A stretch of 64,000 nucleotides of DNA from Candidatus Phytoplasma fabacearum (GCF_030586805.1 NZ_JAOSIM010000001.1:62001-126000); one strand, 5' to 3'; positions 37,627 to 47,493 are shown, numbered from the stretch's first letter. Translations and numbers: made by a program. The notes: a model not told the origin generated them from the letters alone.

Positions 37627-37749
37627 ATTATATGTTTTATTTCTATAACTATTAATAATAATTAAATGGAGTTTATTTTTGTTTTCATAATTTTAGTTAT
37701 TGAATGATTTAGTTTTTTCTTATTATTGTTTTATTATTGTTTATTATCT

Positions 37750-39345
37750 TTATTCAAAAGCTTTTGTATATTTTAAAATTTGAGTTAAACTTGATAATGA
37801 TATGTAAATAATGCTTATGATAATAAAAGGTGTTATAGTATCGTAAGTAATAGCTATATTTCGTTGTGCAGTCCATAATAAATTTGGTAATCCAATAATA
37901 GAATATAAAGCGGTTTCTTTTAAATTTATTACAAATTGATCCCATATATTAGGTATTTCTCTTTTTAAAATTTGTTCTAATATAATGTGCCTAAATACTT
38001 GTTTGGAACTTAAACCTAGAGCATAAGCGGCTTCTATAGGTCCGGATTCTAAAAAATTAATTTGTCTAGACATGTTATTTAAAAAATGAAATGCATTATT
38101 AATGAAAGTTATAGTTAATGAAATACAAAAAATCCCTATTAAACCTTTTAAAAAAAATATTTTTTGTATTAATAAATTATACATTAATACAACTTGAATA
38201 GTAATAGGAATAGCTTTTGTAACATGAATACATAAAATTAACATATAATTTATTATTTTTGGAATAAATTTGCTAGAATTTTGGCACCATATTTTGAAAG
38301 GCAAAAATATTAATGCTAATAAGAAACCTAATAAGATAGCATCTATAGCTAATGTTAATGATATATAAAAGCTATCTTGGTATGTTTTAACTATATTTAT
38401 AATTTTAGTTCCAAACTTATTATTTTGTCGTTTTTGCTGGTTATCATTTATGTAAGTTTTTATAGCTTTTGCACGTAAATTTTCCATTATATTAGGATTA
38501 TCTTTTTTAATTTTATCAATTTGTTTTACTATTTCTTTGTATAATTTTTTGTTGTTATGGTGGATAAAAATACCTAAAGGATAATGAAAATCTTTTTTTT
38601 GATTATTTTTTTCGTTATCTATCAATTTTAAAGATTTAAATTTATTTTTATCATTTGCTTTTAAAGAGGTCATTAAATTTATAACAGGGTGTTCAAAAAT
38701 AAATAAATCAACACGTTTTTTTTCTACTTCATTAACGCAATTTACTAAATCTTCTTTTGGATTTAATTTATATAAATTTAATTTATTTAATATTTCGATA
38801 TCATAAATAGAACTAGCTGTAGTTGTTGCGCTAATATTTCCGTGTGTTTTAATTAAATTTTTTAAATCTTGAATAGTAATTTCTTTTTGGTTTATATAAT
38901 TTTTAAATTTATGATTATCTTTTCTAATTAAAAAACCAATTTCAGAACTATCATATTCAATAGTATTCATTATTTTGTTGCGCTCTTCCGTAATATTCAT
39001 GTTACCGATAGCAGCATCAATAACTTCTTGGTCAACTTCATTTAAAATACCAGGAAAATTTAATGATTTTATTTTCAATTGTTTATTCATATTTTTGGCT
39101 AATTTTTCAAATAAAAAAATATCAGAACCACTTACATATGTTCCTGTTTCGGTACGAAAACTATTAGGATTAGAAGAATCGCTATCAAAACATAAAGGCG
39201 GAGAATTACTTACTACTCCTAAAATAATACTATCTGAAGATTGTTCTTTAAAGCTACAAATTTTAAATAATTTATAATGTAAAAATGATATTATTGTAAT
39301 AAAAATAAAAATTTTTAATATTTTTCGAATTTTTAATTGAAACAT
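37750..39345 (-). CDS. Amino-acid ABC importer, substrate-binding domain fused to permease
   Basis: 531 residues. An N-terminal membrane anchor (about residues 8-24) is followed by a periplasmic-binding-type domain (about 35-300, with ILGVVSNSPPLCFDS and GTYVSGSDIFLFEKLA) and a permease domain with several membrane spans (about 325-531, including the EAYALG-like EAAYALGLSSKQVFRHIILEQ loop that docks the ATPase). The fusion resembles GlnP of Gram-positive bacteria. Substrate is probably a polar amino acid such as glutamine or arginine. The ATPase gene lies just upstream on the same strand. Confidence 0.88.
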   Translation of the reverse strand: MFQLKIRKILKIFIFITIISFLHYKLFKICSFKEQSSDSIILGVVSNSPPLCFDSDSSNPNSFRTETGTYVSGSDIFLFEKLAKNMNKQLKIKSLNFPGILNEVDQEVIDAAIGNMNITEERNKIMNTIEYDSSEIGFLIRKDNHKFKNYINQKEITIQDLKNLIKTHGNISATTTASSIYDIEILNKLNLYKLNPKEDLVNCVNEVEKKRVDLFIFEHPVINLMTSLKANDKNKFKSLKLIDNEKNNQKKDFHYPLGIFIHHNNKKLYKEIVKQIDKIKKDNPNIMENLRAKAIKTYINDNQQKRQNNKFGTKIINIVKTYQDSFYISLTLAIDAILLGFLLALIFLPFKIWCQNSSKFIPKIINYMLILCIHVTKAIPITIQVVLMYNLLIQKIFFLKGLIGIFCISLTITFINNAFHFLNNMSRQINFLESGPIEAAYALGLSSKQVFRHIILEQILKREIPNIWDQFVINLKETALYSIIGLPNLLWTAQRNIAITYDTITPFIIISIIYISLSSLTQILKYTKAFE

Positions 39346-39460
39346 TAAAATAAGTTCTCTTTCGTTCGTGATTTTTTAGGATTAAATGTGGTAATTTACA
39401 AAAAAAATAATAGTTTTTGCATAAAAATTTATAATATTAAATAAGTGATTATTTGTAATA

Positions 39461-40198
39461 TTATTTTTTTTCTTGTTCAAAGAAATATCTAATTTTAGGA
39501 CATTTATTTAGTTTGAAAATATCATTTAAATTACCTTTTTCTGCAATTTGACCGTTTTCTAATAAATAAATTTTATTTGAAACTTTTTTTGCAAATTGTA
39601 ATTCATGAGTCACAATAATAAGTGTTATATTATGTTTATCAACTAAATTTTTTAATAATTTTAATATTTCTTGGGCTGATTCCGAATCCAAAGCTGAAGT
39701 TGGTTCATCAAGTAAAATAATTTTAGGATCCATACATAGAGTCCTTGCTATAGCTACTCGTTGTTTTTGTCCTCCAGAAAGTTTTTGAACGTTTTCATAA
39801 GCAAATTTATCCATCCCTACTTCTTTTAATTTTTTTAAAGCTTTTCGAGAAGCTTCTATATAAGGCATTTTAAAAACACATTTCAATGCTAGGCAACAAT
39901 TTTCTAAAACAGTTTTTTCTGAAAACAAATTAAAGTGTTGAAACACCATTCCTATTTTTATTCTTAAATTAGTCAAGGAAATATTAGAATTTAGAAGATT
40001 ATAATTATTAAAGAATATTTTTCCTGAATCTGGTTTATTTAATAAATTTAAACATCTTAATAAAGTTGATTTTCCTGAACCGGATCTACCGATAATAGAA
40101 ACTATTTCTTGTGGTTTTATTTTTAAATTAATATTATTTAAAATTATTTCTTTATTAAAAGAACTTTTTAAGTTTTTAACTTCTATTATATATTTCAT
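39461..40198 (-). CDS. glnQ: Amino-acid ABC transporter ATPase
   Basis: 245 residues with Walker A GRSGSGKST near residue 38, Q-loop MVFQHFNLF, signature LSGGQKQRVAIART near residue 140, Walker B IILLDEPTSALD near residue 160 and H-loop VTHEL. This is the polar-amino-acid (GlnQ/HisP) subclass. It comes first in the reverse-strand pair, 115 bases before the binding-protein-permease gene. AAAGGAG lies about 9 bases upstream of the ATG. Together the two genes form a complete importer for host amino acids. Confidence 0.93.
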   Translation of the reverse strand: MKYIIEVKNLKSSFNKEIILNNINLKIKPQEIVSIIGRSGSGKSTLLRCLNLLNKPDSGKIFFNNYNLLNSNISLTNLRIKIGMVFQHFNLFSEKTVLENCCLALKCVFKMPYIEASRKALKKLKEVGMDKFAYENVQKLSGGQKQRVAIARTLCMDPKIILLDEPTSALDSESAQEILKLLKNLVDKHNITLIIVTHELQFAKKVSNKIYLLENGQIAEKGNLNDIFKLNKCPKIRYFFEQEKK

Positions 40199-40716
40199 TA
40201 TAATTTTTATGCTCCTTTTAGATTATAAAATTTAATTTATTTAGTTAGATGGAATGTTTTCGATATTATCGCTAAATATTTAATGAAATTGGTTTTTTAA
40301 TTTTTAAAATTCTATAAAAAAAAATGATGTTTGTCAAATTTTAAATAAATTAAATAAAATATTTTATTCCATAAAATTAAAAATTTTGATAAAATTCTTG
40401 TAGTATTATTAAAGTATAATGATTTCTTTATTTAACTTTTAAATATTGGATCGATAGATGTTTGTATATAATATATATTTTATGGAATTTTTTATATTTA
40501 TTATTGTTAGTGGTTAGTTCAATTTTTTTATTTTTGAATATTTTAGATATTACAATATTACAATATTAATATTTAATTTGATATTATGATTGTAAAATAG
40601 ATATTTATTTAGAATTTTAACTAATGATGAACGAATAACTTAATTTATTAAATGAATGTTAGATTAATATAAATTTCTTAAAATAATTTATATAAAAGAA
40701 AATAGGTATTGCAATT
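40199..40716. other. Divergent AT-rich gap, 518 bp
   Basis: Separates glnQ (reverse) from a membrane coiled-coil gene (forward). It contains a TATAAT at 40415-40420 without a well-spaced -35, and a short tandem ACAATATT repeat near 40550-40570. No gene is recognised. Confidence 0.4.
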
Positions 40717-41325
40717 ATGAATAAAAAAAAACAAATAATTAGGAGAAAAAAAATTTTTTTATTATCGATTTTGGTAACTTCTATTTTATTTTTTTTCGTG
40801 TTCTTTTGTATGGGAAAAATTTTAGGTCATATCGAACAACAACATGAAGAAGTTGTTTTGGACGTTAGTCAAGCTTTAGAAAGTAATTTAGAATCAGGGC
40901 AAAAAGATTTAATTTCAAATGTTAAAAATTATGCAGAAAACTCTTGTAATGACGTTTCAGAAAAAATTAAAAGTCAAGTAGATGTAATAAGTGAATATTT
41001 CAAAGAATCTTTAGATGATATTAAAGAAAATGTTCAAATTCGTTTATATAAATGTATTGATGAGTTGGAGCAGCATACAAAAGAACATATTAGTCAAACT
41101 TTTAATCAAATTTTAGAGCCTCAAATTGAACAAAATTTAAGTGATCTAAAATCTGGAGTTTTAAATATTTGTTCTAATTGGTTATCTAATATTTTTAAAT
41201 TCAATAGTAAATGGGATTTTTTAAAATTTTTGTCTTCGTTTTTCTTTACTAAATCGAATACGTCAGTAAATAATAATAATTTAAATAACGATAATGATTT
41301 ATGTCAAAATATAGAAATAAAATAA
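40717..41325 (+). CDS. Membrane-anchored amphipathic coiled-coil protein, unknown
   Basis: 202 residues. A very basic start (NKKKQIIRRKK) is followed by one membrane helix (about residues 13-34), a long charged helical region (about 38-150) with heptad-like spacing, and an Asn-rich tail. The layout predicts an extracellular domain held by an uncleaved signal anchor. Two Cys lie in the helical region. I recognise no family. It heads a cluster of similarly built genes (42.1, 43.1 and 47.5 kb). Confidence 0.6.
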   Translation: MNKKKQIIRRKKIFLLSILVTSILFFFVFFCMGKILGHIEQQHEEVVLDVSQALESNLESGQKDLISNVKNYAENSCNDVSEKIKSQVDVISEYFKESLDDIKENVQIRLYKCIDELEQHTKEHISQTFNQILEPQIEQNLSDLKSGVLNICSNWLSNIFKFNSKWDFLKFLSSFFFTKSNTSVNNNNLNNDNDLCQNIEIK

Positions 41326-42064
41326 TTAGCTAAATTTAATTATTATTAATATTATTATTCTAAGTTGGCTAATTATAATTATTATTGGTTTTATTAACAC
41401 TGAAATTAAAGTTAAACTTTTAAAATAATTTTTTTAAATTCAAATAAGTAAATTTTTATTAATTTTAAAAAAACTTTCGATATTATTATGGATCTGTATA
41501 ATTTTAAATTTGAATTCTTTTTGATTTTTTATTATTCATTTTATAATAGATATTGCTAATTTATTATTTTTTTTATTGATATATTTTGGTTTGCGAGATA
41601 TTTTTTAAATATAAATTCGTTTTTTAATTTATTTATTTTTTATGAGATTTTAGCAATTTTATTAATTTATTGGCTTATTTTGTTTTCATAATTTTGAATT
41701 AAATAAATATTTTTATTTTATTATCTATCTATTTTTTTAAAATTCGTTTATAATATTAAATGTAGTAGTTATCTAATTAAAAATTTAGTTTTAAAAAGCT
41801 ATGATTACTACAAAAATTAAACACTTATTTGGATAAAAAAGAGTGTATTGTTTTTTTGTTTATTAATTTTAATTTTTAATTAAATTTAATAAATATTTGA
41901 TTTTGAAAATTTGAATTTGAACGTTGAAAAAATTATATTTTATTAATTAAGCATTGATTAAGCATTGATAAATTTAATTATTTAGTTTTTGTTAAAAAAA
42001 CAAAATATTGAATTATTAAAATTTTATAATTTTAAATTAATTTAATTATTAAAGAAGGAAAGTA
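41326..42064. other. AT-rich intergenic gap, about 740 bp, with a structured element
   Basis: No protein gene is visible. Near 41333-41390 an imperfect inverted repeat (AATTAGCTAA with TTGGCTAATT) may terminate the preceding gene. A candidate small RNA unit lies at 41749-41857 and is listed separately. The remainder shows nothing beyond AT-rich runs. Confidence 0.5.
41761..41857 (+). ncRNA. Candidate small structured RNA with terminator
   Basis: A TATAAT at 41749-41754 is followed by an 11-base stem (GTAGTAGTTAT at 41762-41772 with ATGATTACTAC at 41801-41811, two G-U pairs). A second hairpin (ACACTT...GAGTGT, 41821-41846) then runs into seven T at 41851-41857. This promoter-stem-terminator order over about 97 bases suggests a small RNA. 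The -35 position (TATCTA) is weak, and no known RNA family is recognised. Confidence 0.35.
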
Positions 42065-42070
42065 ATAAAT

Positions 42071-42700
42071 ATAAATACTGAACAAAGAAAAATTATTTCA
42101 TTAAAAAATGTTAAAAAAATAGCCGTTATTATGTTTTTTTTAATGATTATAGGTTTATTAACATTTATTTTTTTAAAACCAATAAATACATCATTTATGT
42201 TTACTGATTCTAAAGAAAATTTGACATCAGGAAATATTTCTTCTGAAGAAGTCCCTCGAATTGATACAGATAATGAAAATTTAATAAATTTAGAAGAAAA
42301 AAATAATCATGATGATCTTGATTATGCTTCTTTAAAGGATTATAATAGTGAGATTTTAGCGGACTTAAGTAATTCTGAAATTAAAGAAATTATTGGCGAA
42401 TCCGAAACTCCATCTGAAGTTTTATCTGTAACTCGAACAGATGATAAAAAAGATATAATACAAACTAATGTTATTAAATCTAAATCTAAAATTCGCTCTT
42501 TTTTTAAACCATTTCGTAATATTAGAACAAATTTAAAAAAATTAAAAAAATTTAACTCTACAAATAATCTTGTAAATCATAATTTTGATTTTGAACCAGA
42601 TTATGCTACTATTACAAAAAATAAAAATTTAGAAAAAATGAAAAATTTGTCTGCTATTAACTTTCATAAAGTAATTGAAACTCCAGAAGCTATTTGTTAA
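42071..42700 (+). CDS. Membrane-anchored protein, unknown, with a probable non-canonical start
   Basis: The first in-frame ATG is at 42131, but it has no ribosome-binding site and begins inside the membrane helix. The frame is open further upstream, and AAAGAAGGAAAG (42051-42062) sits about 10 bases before an ATA at 42071. That start would add NTEQRKIISLKNVKKIAVI, giving the basic flank expected of a signal anchor. After the helix, the chain is acidic (about residues 45-115) and then basic (KSKSKIRSFFKPFRNIRTNLKKLKK cut here by family-like clusters of Lys). No domain is recognised. A terminator follows at 42886. Confidence 0.5.
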   Translation: MNTEQRKIISLKNVKKIAVIMFFLMIIGLLTFIFLKPINTSFMFTDSKENLTSGNISSEEVPRIDTDNENLINLEEKNNHDDLDYASLKDYNSEILADLSNSEIKEIIGESETPSEVLSVTRTDDKKDIIQTNVIKSKSKIRSFFKPFRNIRTNLKKLKKFNSTNNLVNHNFDFEPDYATITKNKNLEKMKNLSAINFHKVIETPEAIC

Positions 42701-43051
42701 TAAATTATTGATTTTACAAAATTTTTAAATAAAAGTTAATATTAATTTTAAGGATTGGAGGGCATTCTAAAAAAATAATTTCTTGTTTGGAAATTTTTGA
42801 ATAAAATACCTTTAAATTATATTAAATCTTATTAATTGAAATAATTAATATTTTAAATTGCATTTATAAATTATATTCGAGTGGTAAAAAAGATCTTGAA
42901 AATAGGTCTTTTTTATTTATTTTGTCTTTTTATTTTTTATAAATTTTTGATTTTTAAGTATAAAATTGTTAAATTTTTTTCTTAATATTTATTAATTTAA
43001 TTTGGCTATATTCATTAGAAAGATATTGGTCGAAGTAAGGTTTCCTTTGCT
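42701..43051. other. Intergenic gap of 351 bp with a terminator
   Basis: Apart from the hairpin at 42886-42914 there is no recognisable gene. An AAGGATTGGAGGG stretch near 42751 looks like a ribosome-binding site, but no frame follows it. Confidence 0.45.
42886..42914 (+). terminator. Intrinsic terminator
   Basis: AAAAAAGATC (42886-42895) pairs with GGTCTTTTTT (42905-42914) with one G-T pair; loop of about 9 bases. Confidence 0.75.
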
Positions 43052-46000
43052 ATGAAAATTAAAAAAAATTATTTATTTTTTTTTATTTTTTTTTGTTTTT
43101 TTAAAGTTTTAATTTTTTTATTTTTTTATAAAATGATAATTAAAGATAAAAATATTAATCTAGTTAATGTTTCTTTATGTAATTCAAAATTTTTACAAGA
43201 ACAAGATATTAATTTTGAAAATGAATTGAAAAATATTGATACTGACAAATTTAAGGTTTTATTGAAAATTAAAGAATCTTTTCCTCAATATTTTCAAGAG
43301 TCTAACGAGGATAAAAATAGTTTTTTATTAAATCACATTTTAATATTAATTTTAGGAGAACTGAAAAATCATAATTATCAATGGTTTAATAAATACAAAG
43401 AATCAAATTTAATTTTTAAAGAATATTTATCAATTTTAGAAAAATATGATTTATTTAACGAATTTGGATACAAAATAGAAGAAATAGTTTTTGATCCGAA
43501 CAAATATATTTTTATTCTTCCTGGTAATTATAATGAATTTAATAATTATGATAAATATTTGTTTTATAAAGAAAATTCCTTTAAAATAGATTCAAAGGGT
43601 TTTTTTTGGAGCAATTGGTATCCTAAAAATTTGTTATTTATATCTAAAAGTTATTTAGATATTATTTTAAAACTTAGTACAACAATTTGGGAGTTAAAAA
43701 ATAATCCGATTCAAAAATCATTTATAGAAGAAGAATTAAATATATTTCTTAAAAAACATCTTTTATTGTCTAAAGCTGATACAGATGTTCATTACATGAA
43801 AAATAAAATAAAAAAATTAAAAAATTCTTTGAATAGCGAAAATAAAATAATTTATAATTTAACTATAAAAATCCAAGAGAAAGAAAGACAATATCGTCAA
43901 CAAATGAATTTATCTGAAGAAGAACGTCAACAGTTAAAAGAAGATATTGATACACTTAGAAATCAATTAAGTAATAGCCAAGATCAAATTGAAGGCCAGA
44001 AAAAGACTTTAGATAAAGCGCAACAAGATTTACAAAAAACTTCTTATGAATTGACTAATATTCGAGAAGAATTAAAGAAAGATCTTCAACTCAATAAAGG
44101 CGCTGTTGATCAACTTACATCAGAATTAAATGTTTTAACTGATAAACACACTGCATTAAATCATGATTTGGATGAAATGAAACAAGATAATCAAATTTTA
44201 AAAGATCACAACAAACAATTAGAAAGTCAATTAATAGATTTAAAAACAGAAGTTAGTTCGTTACAAAATCGTATTACCGAACAACGCGGAATGATTGATT
44301 CAATAAGTGATCTTGTATCTGAAACTCGTAAGCAACAAAAAGAGTTAGACGAAAATATTGATTCTTTAACTATAAAAATCCAAGAGAAAGAAAGACAATA
44401 TCGTCAACAAATGAATTTATCTGAAGAAGAACGTCAACAGTTAAAAGAAGATATTGATACACTTAGAAATCAATTAAGTAATAGCCAAGATCAAATTGAA
44501 GGCCAGAAAAAGACTTTAGATAAAGCGCAACAAGATTTACAAAAAACTTCTTATGAATTGACTAATATTCGAGAAGAATTAAAGAAAGATCTTCAACTCA
44601 ATAAAGGCGCTGTTGATCAACTTACATCAGAATTAAATGTTTTAACTGATAAACACACTGCATTAAATCATGATTTGGATGAAATGACAAAAAATAATAA
44701 TTTTTTAATTGATTTTACTGATAGATTTTTTTATAGTTTGAAGTCGATTACATCTTCGTTTCTAAAACAATTAGATAAACAAAAATCTGAAAACATTAAA
44801 AATAATTTTTTAAATGTGTCTGCCCAAAAATTTGCTAAAGATACTTCTCAAATGCCTTTATTCGGGGAATTAATTGGCATGAAAAAAGAAAAAGATCAAT
44901 TACAAGATTATTTAAATTATCTCCGGGATACTAATAAATATTCGAGTATGGGTATGAAAAAATTTCCTAAAGGTATTATATTATATGGCCCCCCAGGTAC
45001 AGGTAAAACTCATTTAGCTGAAGCATTTGCTCGAGAGTCAGGATTATCCGTGTTTTCTTTATCATCTTCAGATTTTTCGAAAACTTATGTAGGGGAAGCT
45101 CCAAGATTAATAGAAAATCTTTTTATAGAAGCTCGTAAAAAATTTCCTAGCATTATTTTAATAGATGAATGCGAAAGTGTTTTTCGTTCTCGTTCTAGTA
45201 ATTCTTTGACTAATGATCATGGCAATGTTATAGCTGCTTTTTTATCTTATTTAGAAGGTGTTCATGAAGATAAAGAGAAACCTGTATTTATTGTTGCTAT
45301 GACCAATATATTAGAAGAAATAGATTCAGCTATTTTGAGTCGTTTTGATAAACGTATTAAAGTGGATTTATGGGATTTTTCTTCTATTCAAGAATTTTTA
45401 AAATTAAAAGCTATAAATTATAAATTAGATTTAATGGCTTATGATTATTTGATAAATTATATTCCTAACATTATATTCAAATTCAATTATGACGAATTAA
45501 AAACTCCTCGTGGTTTAATTAGTTTATTAAATCAAGCTGTTACTATATCTCAAAGATCAAATCATCAACATTCTTATGTAACATTAATTGATTTACAATT
45601 ATCTTTAGATTTAAAATTAGGTCTTAATAAGGTTAATTGGGAAAATCACCAACATAAAGCTAATTCTTGGCAAGATTTAGTTTTTATTAAAGAATATAAT
45701 GGCATTTCTATAAAACAACTTTTTGAAGATAATGATTTTGAAAAATTAGAATTAGAATATTATAAATTAATTAAAAATAATATTCAAAAGAATAAAAAAC
45801 CTGTTTATATTTCTTTCAAAAAAGATGGCAGTTATTTTTATGATATTGATTTAAATGATAATATGTGGCCTTCTAGTTTATTAGGTTTTTATTTAGATGT
45901 TCAAGAAGATGTTATAACCGATAATTTGGATAATTTAAAAATTTCAAATCCAGAAGATATTTTAAGGTTATATATTCAAAAATATAATTATAAAGTTAAT

Positions 46001-47146
46001 CGGATATATTTTGTTTGGGATTTATTTAAACAAAAAGAAATTGACTTTTTATTATTGAACAAATGGGAAATTTTTGTTCAAAAATATCCTTTTTTAAAAA
46101 CAAAATATCATATTATGAGAGATGAAGTGAATCCTCGAATTAATTCTTTAAATGATTTAGAATTAAATGAATTATTGAATGATTGGATAAAACAATTTAA
46201 AAATAAATGGATTCAATTAATACTTCCTAAAATGAAATTATCTGAAAAAACTATTTATGATTTGTTTAATTTAAATATTGTTAATTTGATTGAAGAAGAA
46301 ATTAACTTTTTTTGGCAAGAACATAATCTTTCTGAAGAAAATTGTTTAGAAAAGATTATTATGCGTTTGAATGAAAATTTTTATAATTTGTTTAAAGATT
46401 TTATTCGTACTAAAACTAGCGAAATAATTAATAATATAAATTTAAATAAAAAAATATTTTCTTCATTTCAAATTGAACACATTAAAGAATATTTAAAAAA
46501 AACAACTATTCAAGAATTTGAAAAGGATTTTGATTTATTTTCTCAAAAAAATATTTCATCTGAAGAAATTTTAATAAAAATATTTATTAATCAAGAAAAA
46601 TATTTTAATCAACAAGATAGTTTATATTATAAACTTTGGCAAGAACAAATATATAAATATTTAGATATTTCTTTGCCTATTTTTGAACAATTAAAATTAA
46701 AACAATATTTAATTCAGCACTTAATTAAAACTTATTTTCAACAAGATTTAGAATTAAGTAATATTATTGAACAATTAAATGAAAAAATTGATCTTTATCA
46801 GCAACAGTTTGAACAAAAATTAGAAAAAAAAATTAATAAAATTGTAAATAAATATTTTTTATCTAATTATTTTCAAGATTATCCTGATTTTGAAACTCTT
46901 AATTTTATTAATAAAAGAGCTAATATATGGATTAATCATAATTTAAAATCAGACAAAACAATTAAATCAGAACAAGAAATTGAAAATATAGTTTTTAATT
47001 TTTTACAACAATATGCAAAAGATATAATTAATAATAAGCAAAAAAATAATTTTTTTGTAGAAAATAATTTTGTGAAAATTATTATTTTTATTTTTTTGTT
47101 ATTTTGTGTTTTTTATTTGTTACGTTCCAATAATTTGAAAAAATAA
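43052..47146 (+). CDS. Large membrane AAA+ protein with duplicated coiled coil
   Basis: 1364 residues. An N-terminal membrane helix (about 7-27) is followed by a globular region and a coiled coil (about 250-545) that contains a perfect tandem duplication of about 107 residues (near 269-376 and 438-545). A single AAA+ domain follows, of the FtsH/Vps4-like class: Walker A YGPPGTGKT near residue 645, Walker B ILIDECESVF near residue 703, arginine-finger region SRFDKRI near residue 765. A long C-terminal helical region and a final membrane helix (about 1340-1360) complete it. No HExxH zinc-protease motif was seen, so it is not FtsH. Function is unknown; remodelling or secretion of surface proteins is conceivable. 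Confidence 0.75.
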   Translation: MKIKKNYLFFFIFFCFFKVLIFLFFYKMIIKDKNINLVNVSLCNSKFLQEQDINFENELKNIDTDKFKVLLKIKESFPQYFQESNEDKNSFLLNHILILILGELKNHNYQWFNKYKESNLIFKEYLSILEKYDLFNEFGYKIEEIVFDPNKYIFILPGNYNEFNNYDKYLFYKENSFKIDSKGFFWSNWYPKNLLFISKSYLDIILKLSTTIWELKNNPIQKSFIEEELNIFLKKHLLLSKADTDVHYMKNKIKKLKNSLNSENKIIYNLTIKIQEKERQYRQQMNLSEEERQQLKEDIDTLRNQLSNSQDQIEGQKKTLDKAQQDLQKTSYELTNIREELKKDLQLNKGAVDQLTSELNVLTDKHTALNHDLDEMKQDNQILKDHNKQLESQLIDLKTEVSSLQNRITEQRGMIDSISDLVSETRKQQKELDENIDSLTIKIQEKERQYRQQMNLSEEERQQLKEDIDTLRNQLSNSQDQIEGQKKTLDKAQQDLQKTSYELTNIREELKKDLQLNKGAVDQLTSELNVLTDKHTALNHDLDEMTKNNNFLIDFTDRFFYSLKSITSSFLKQLDKQKSENIKNNFLNVSAQKFAKDTSQMPLFGELIGMKKEKDQLQDYLNYLRDTNKYSSMGMKKFPKGIILYGPPGTGKTHLAEAFARESGLSVFSLSSSDFSKTYVGEAPRLIENLFIEARKKFPSIILIDECESVFRSRSSNSLTNDHGNVIAAFLSYLEGVHEDKEKPVFIVAMTNILEEIDSAILSRFDKRIKVDLWDFSSIQEFLKLKAINYKLDLMAYDYLINYIPNIIFKFNYDELKTPRGLISLLNQAVTISQRSNHQHSYVTLIDLQLSLDLKLGLNKVNWENHQHKANSWQDLVFIKEYNGISIKQLFEDNDFEKLELEYYKLIKNNIQKNKKPVYISFKKDGSYFYDIDLNDNMWPSSLLGFYLDVQEDVITDNLDNLKISNPEDILRLYIQKYNYKVNRIYFVWDLFKQKEIDFLLLNKWEIFVQKYPFLKTKYHIMRDEVNPRINSLNDLELNELLNDWIKQFKNKWIQLILPKMKLSEKTIYDLFNLNIVNLIEEEINFFWQEHNLSEENCLEKIIMRLNENFYNLFKDFIRTKTSEIINNINLNKKIFSSFQIEHIKEYLKKTTIQEFEKDFDLFSQKNISSEEILIKIFINQEKYFNQQDSLYYKLWQEQIYKYLDISLPIFEQLKLKQYLIQHLIKTYFQQDLELSNIIEQLNEKIDLYQQQFEQKLEKKINKIVNKYFLSNYFQDYPDFETLNFINKRANIWINHNLKSDKTIKSEQEIENIVFNFLQQYAKDIINNKQKNNFFVENNFVKIIIFIFLLFCVFYLLRSNNLKK
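43858..44180 (+). repeat. Perfect 323-bp direct repeat, copy 1
   Basis: Identical by eye to 44365-44687. The offset is 507 bases (169 codons), so gain or loss of one unit keeps the reading frame. It encodes coiled-coil sequence beginning LTIKIQEKERQYRQQ. Confidence 0.95.
44365..44687 (+). repeat. Perfect 323-bp direct repeat, copy 2
   Basis: Second copy of the unit at 43858-44180. The two are separated by 184 bases that encode a further coiled-coil segment (KQDNQILKDHNKQLES onward). Confidence 0.95.
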
Positions 47147-47166
47147 AATTAATATCCATCAATTTT

Positions 47167-47192
47167 AATTTTCCGTTTTAGAATGGAAAATT
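47167..47192 (+). terminator. Hairpin after the AAA+ gene
   Basis: AATTTTCC (47167-47174) pairs perfectly with GGAAAATT (47185-47192). The T tract after it is weak, so termination may be partial. Confidence 0.45.
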
Positions 47193-47308
47193 ATCTTTGA
47201 TAAATAAAAAAATAATATTTTTTTTATTTATTGATTTATATTTGTTATAATTTACGTCGTATTATTTTTTTAAAATAAAATTTATAAAAATAATAATAAA
47301 TTTTCATT

Positions 47309-47400
47309 GGAGCAGTACTCAAGTGGCTATAAGAGGCATCTCTGCTAAGGATGTAGTTCGAGAAATTGATGCAAGGGTTCGAATCCCTTCTGCTCCGCCA
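47309..47400 (+). tRNA. trnS: tRNA-Ser (GCT)
   Basis: 92 bases with the long variable arm typical of serine tRNA. Acceptor GGAGCAG pairs with CTGCTCC and CCA is encoded. Anticodon loop CTGCTAA gives GCT. It is uninterrupted. Confidence 0.95.
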
Positions 47401-47450
47401 TTTTTATTTTTTAAATAATTGAATAAAAAAAATTAAATATAAAAAAAATA

Positions 47451-47493
47451 AAAACACTCTTTAAAATAATTAAAAATTAAAGAGTGTTTTTTT
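47451..47493. terminator. Bidirectional intrinsic terminator
   Basis: Arms AAAACACTCTTTAA (47451-47464) and TTAAAGAGTGTTTT (47477-47490) are perfectly complementary. It lies between tRNA-Ser and the 3' end of the convergent coiled-coil gene. Confidence 0.88.

Noticed and set aside
41326-42060. A hidden or degraded protein gene in the large gap
   Set aside because: All frames are broken within a few dozen codons and no motif is recognisable; only a structured RNA-like element stands out.
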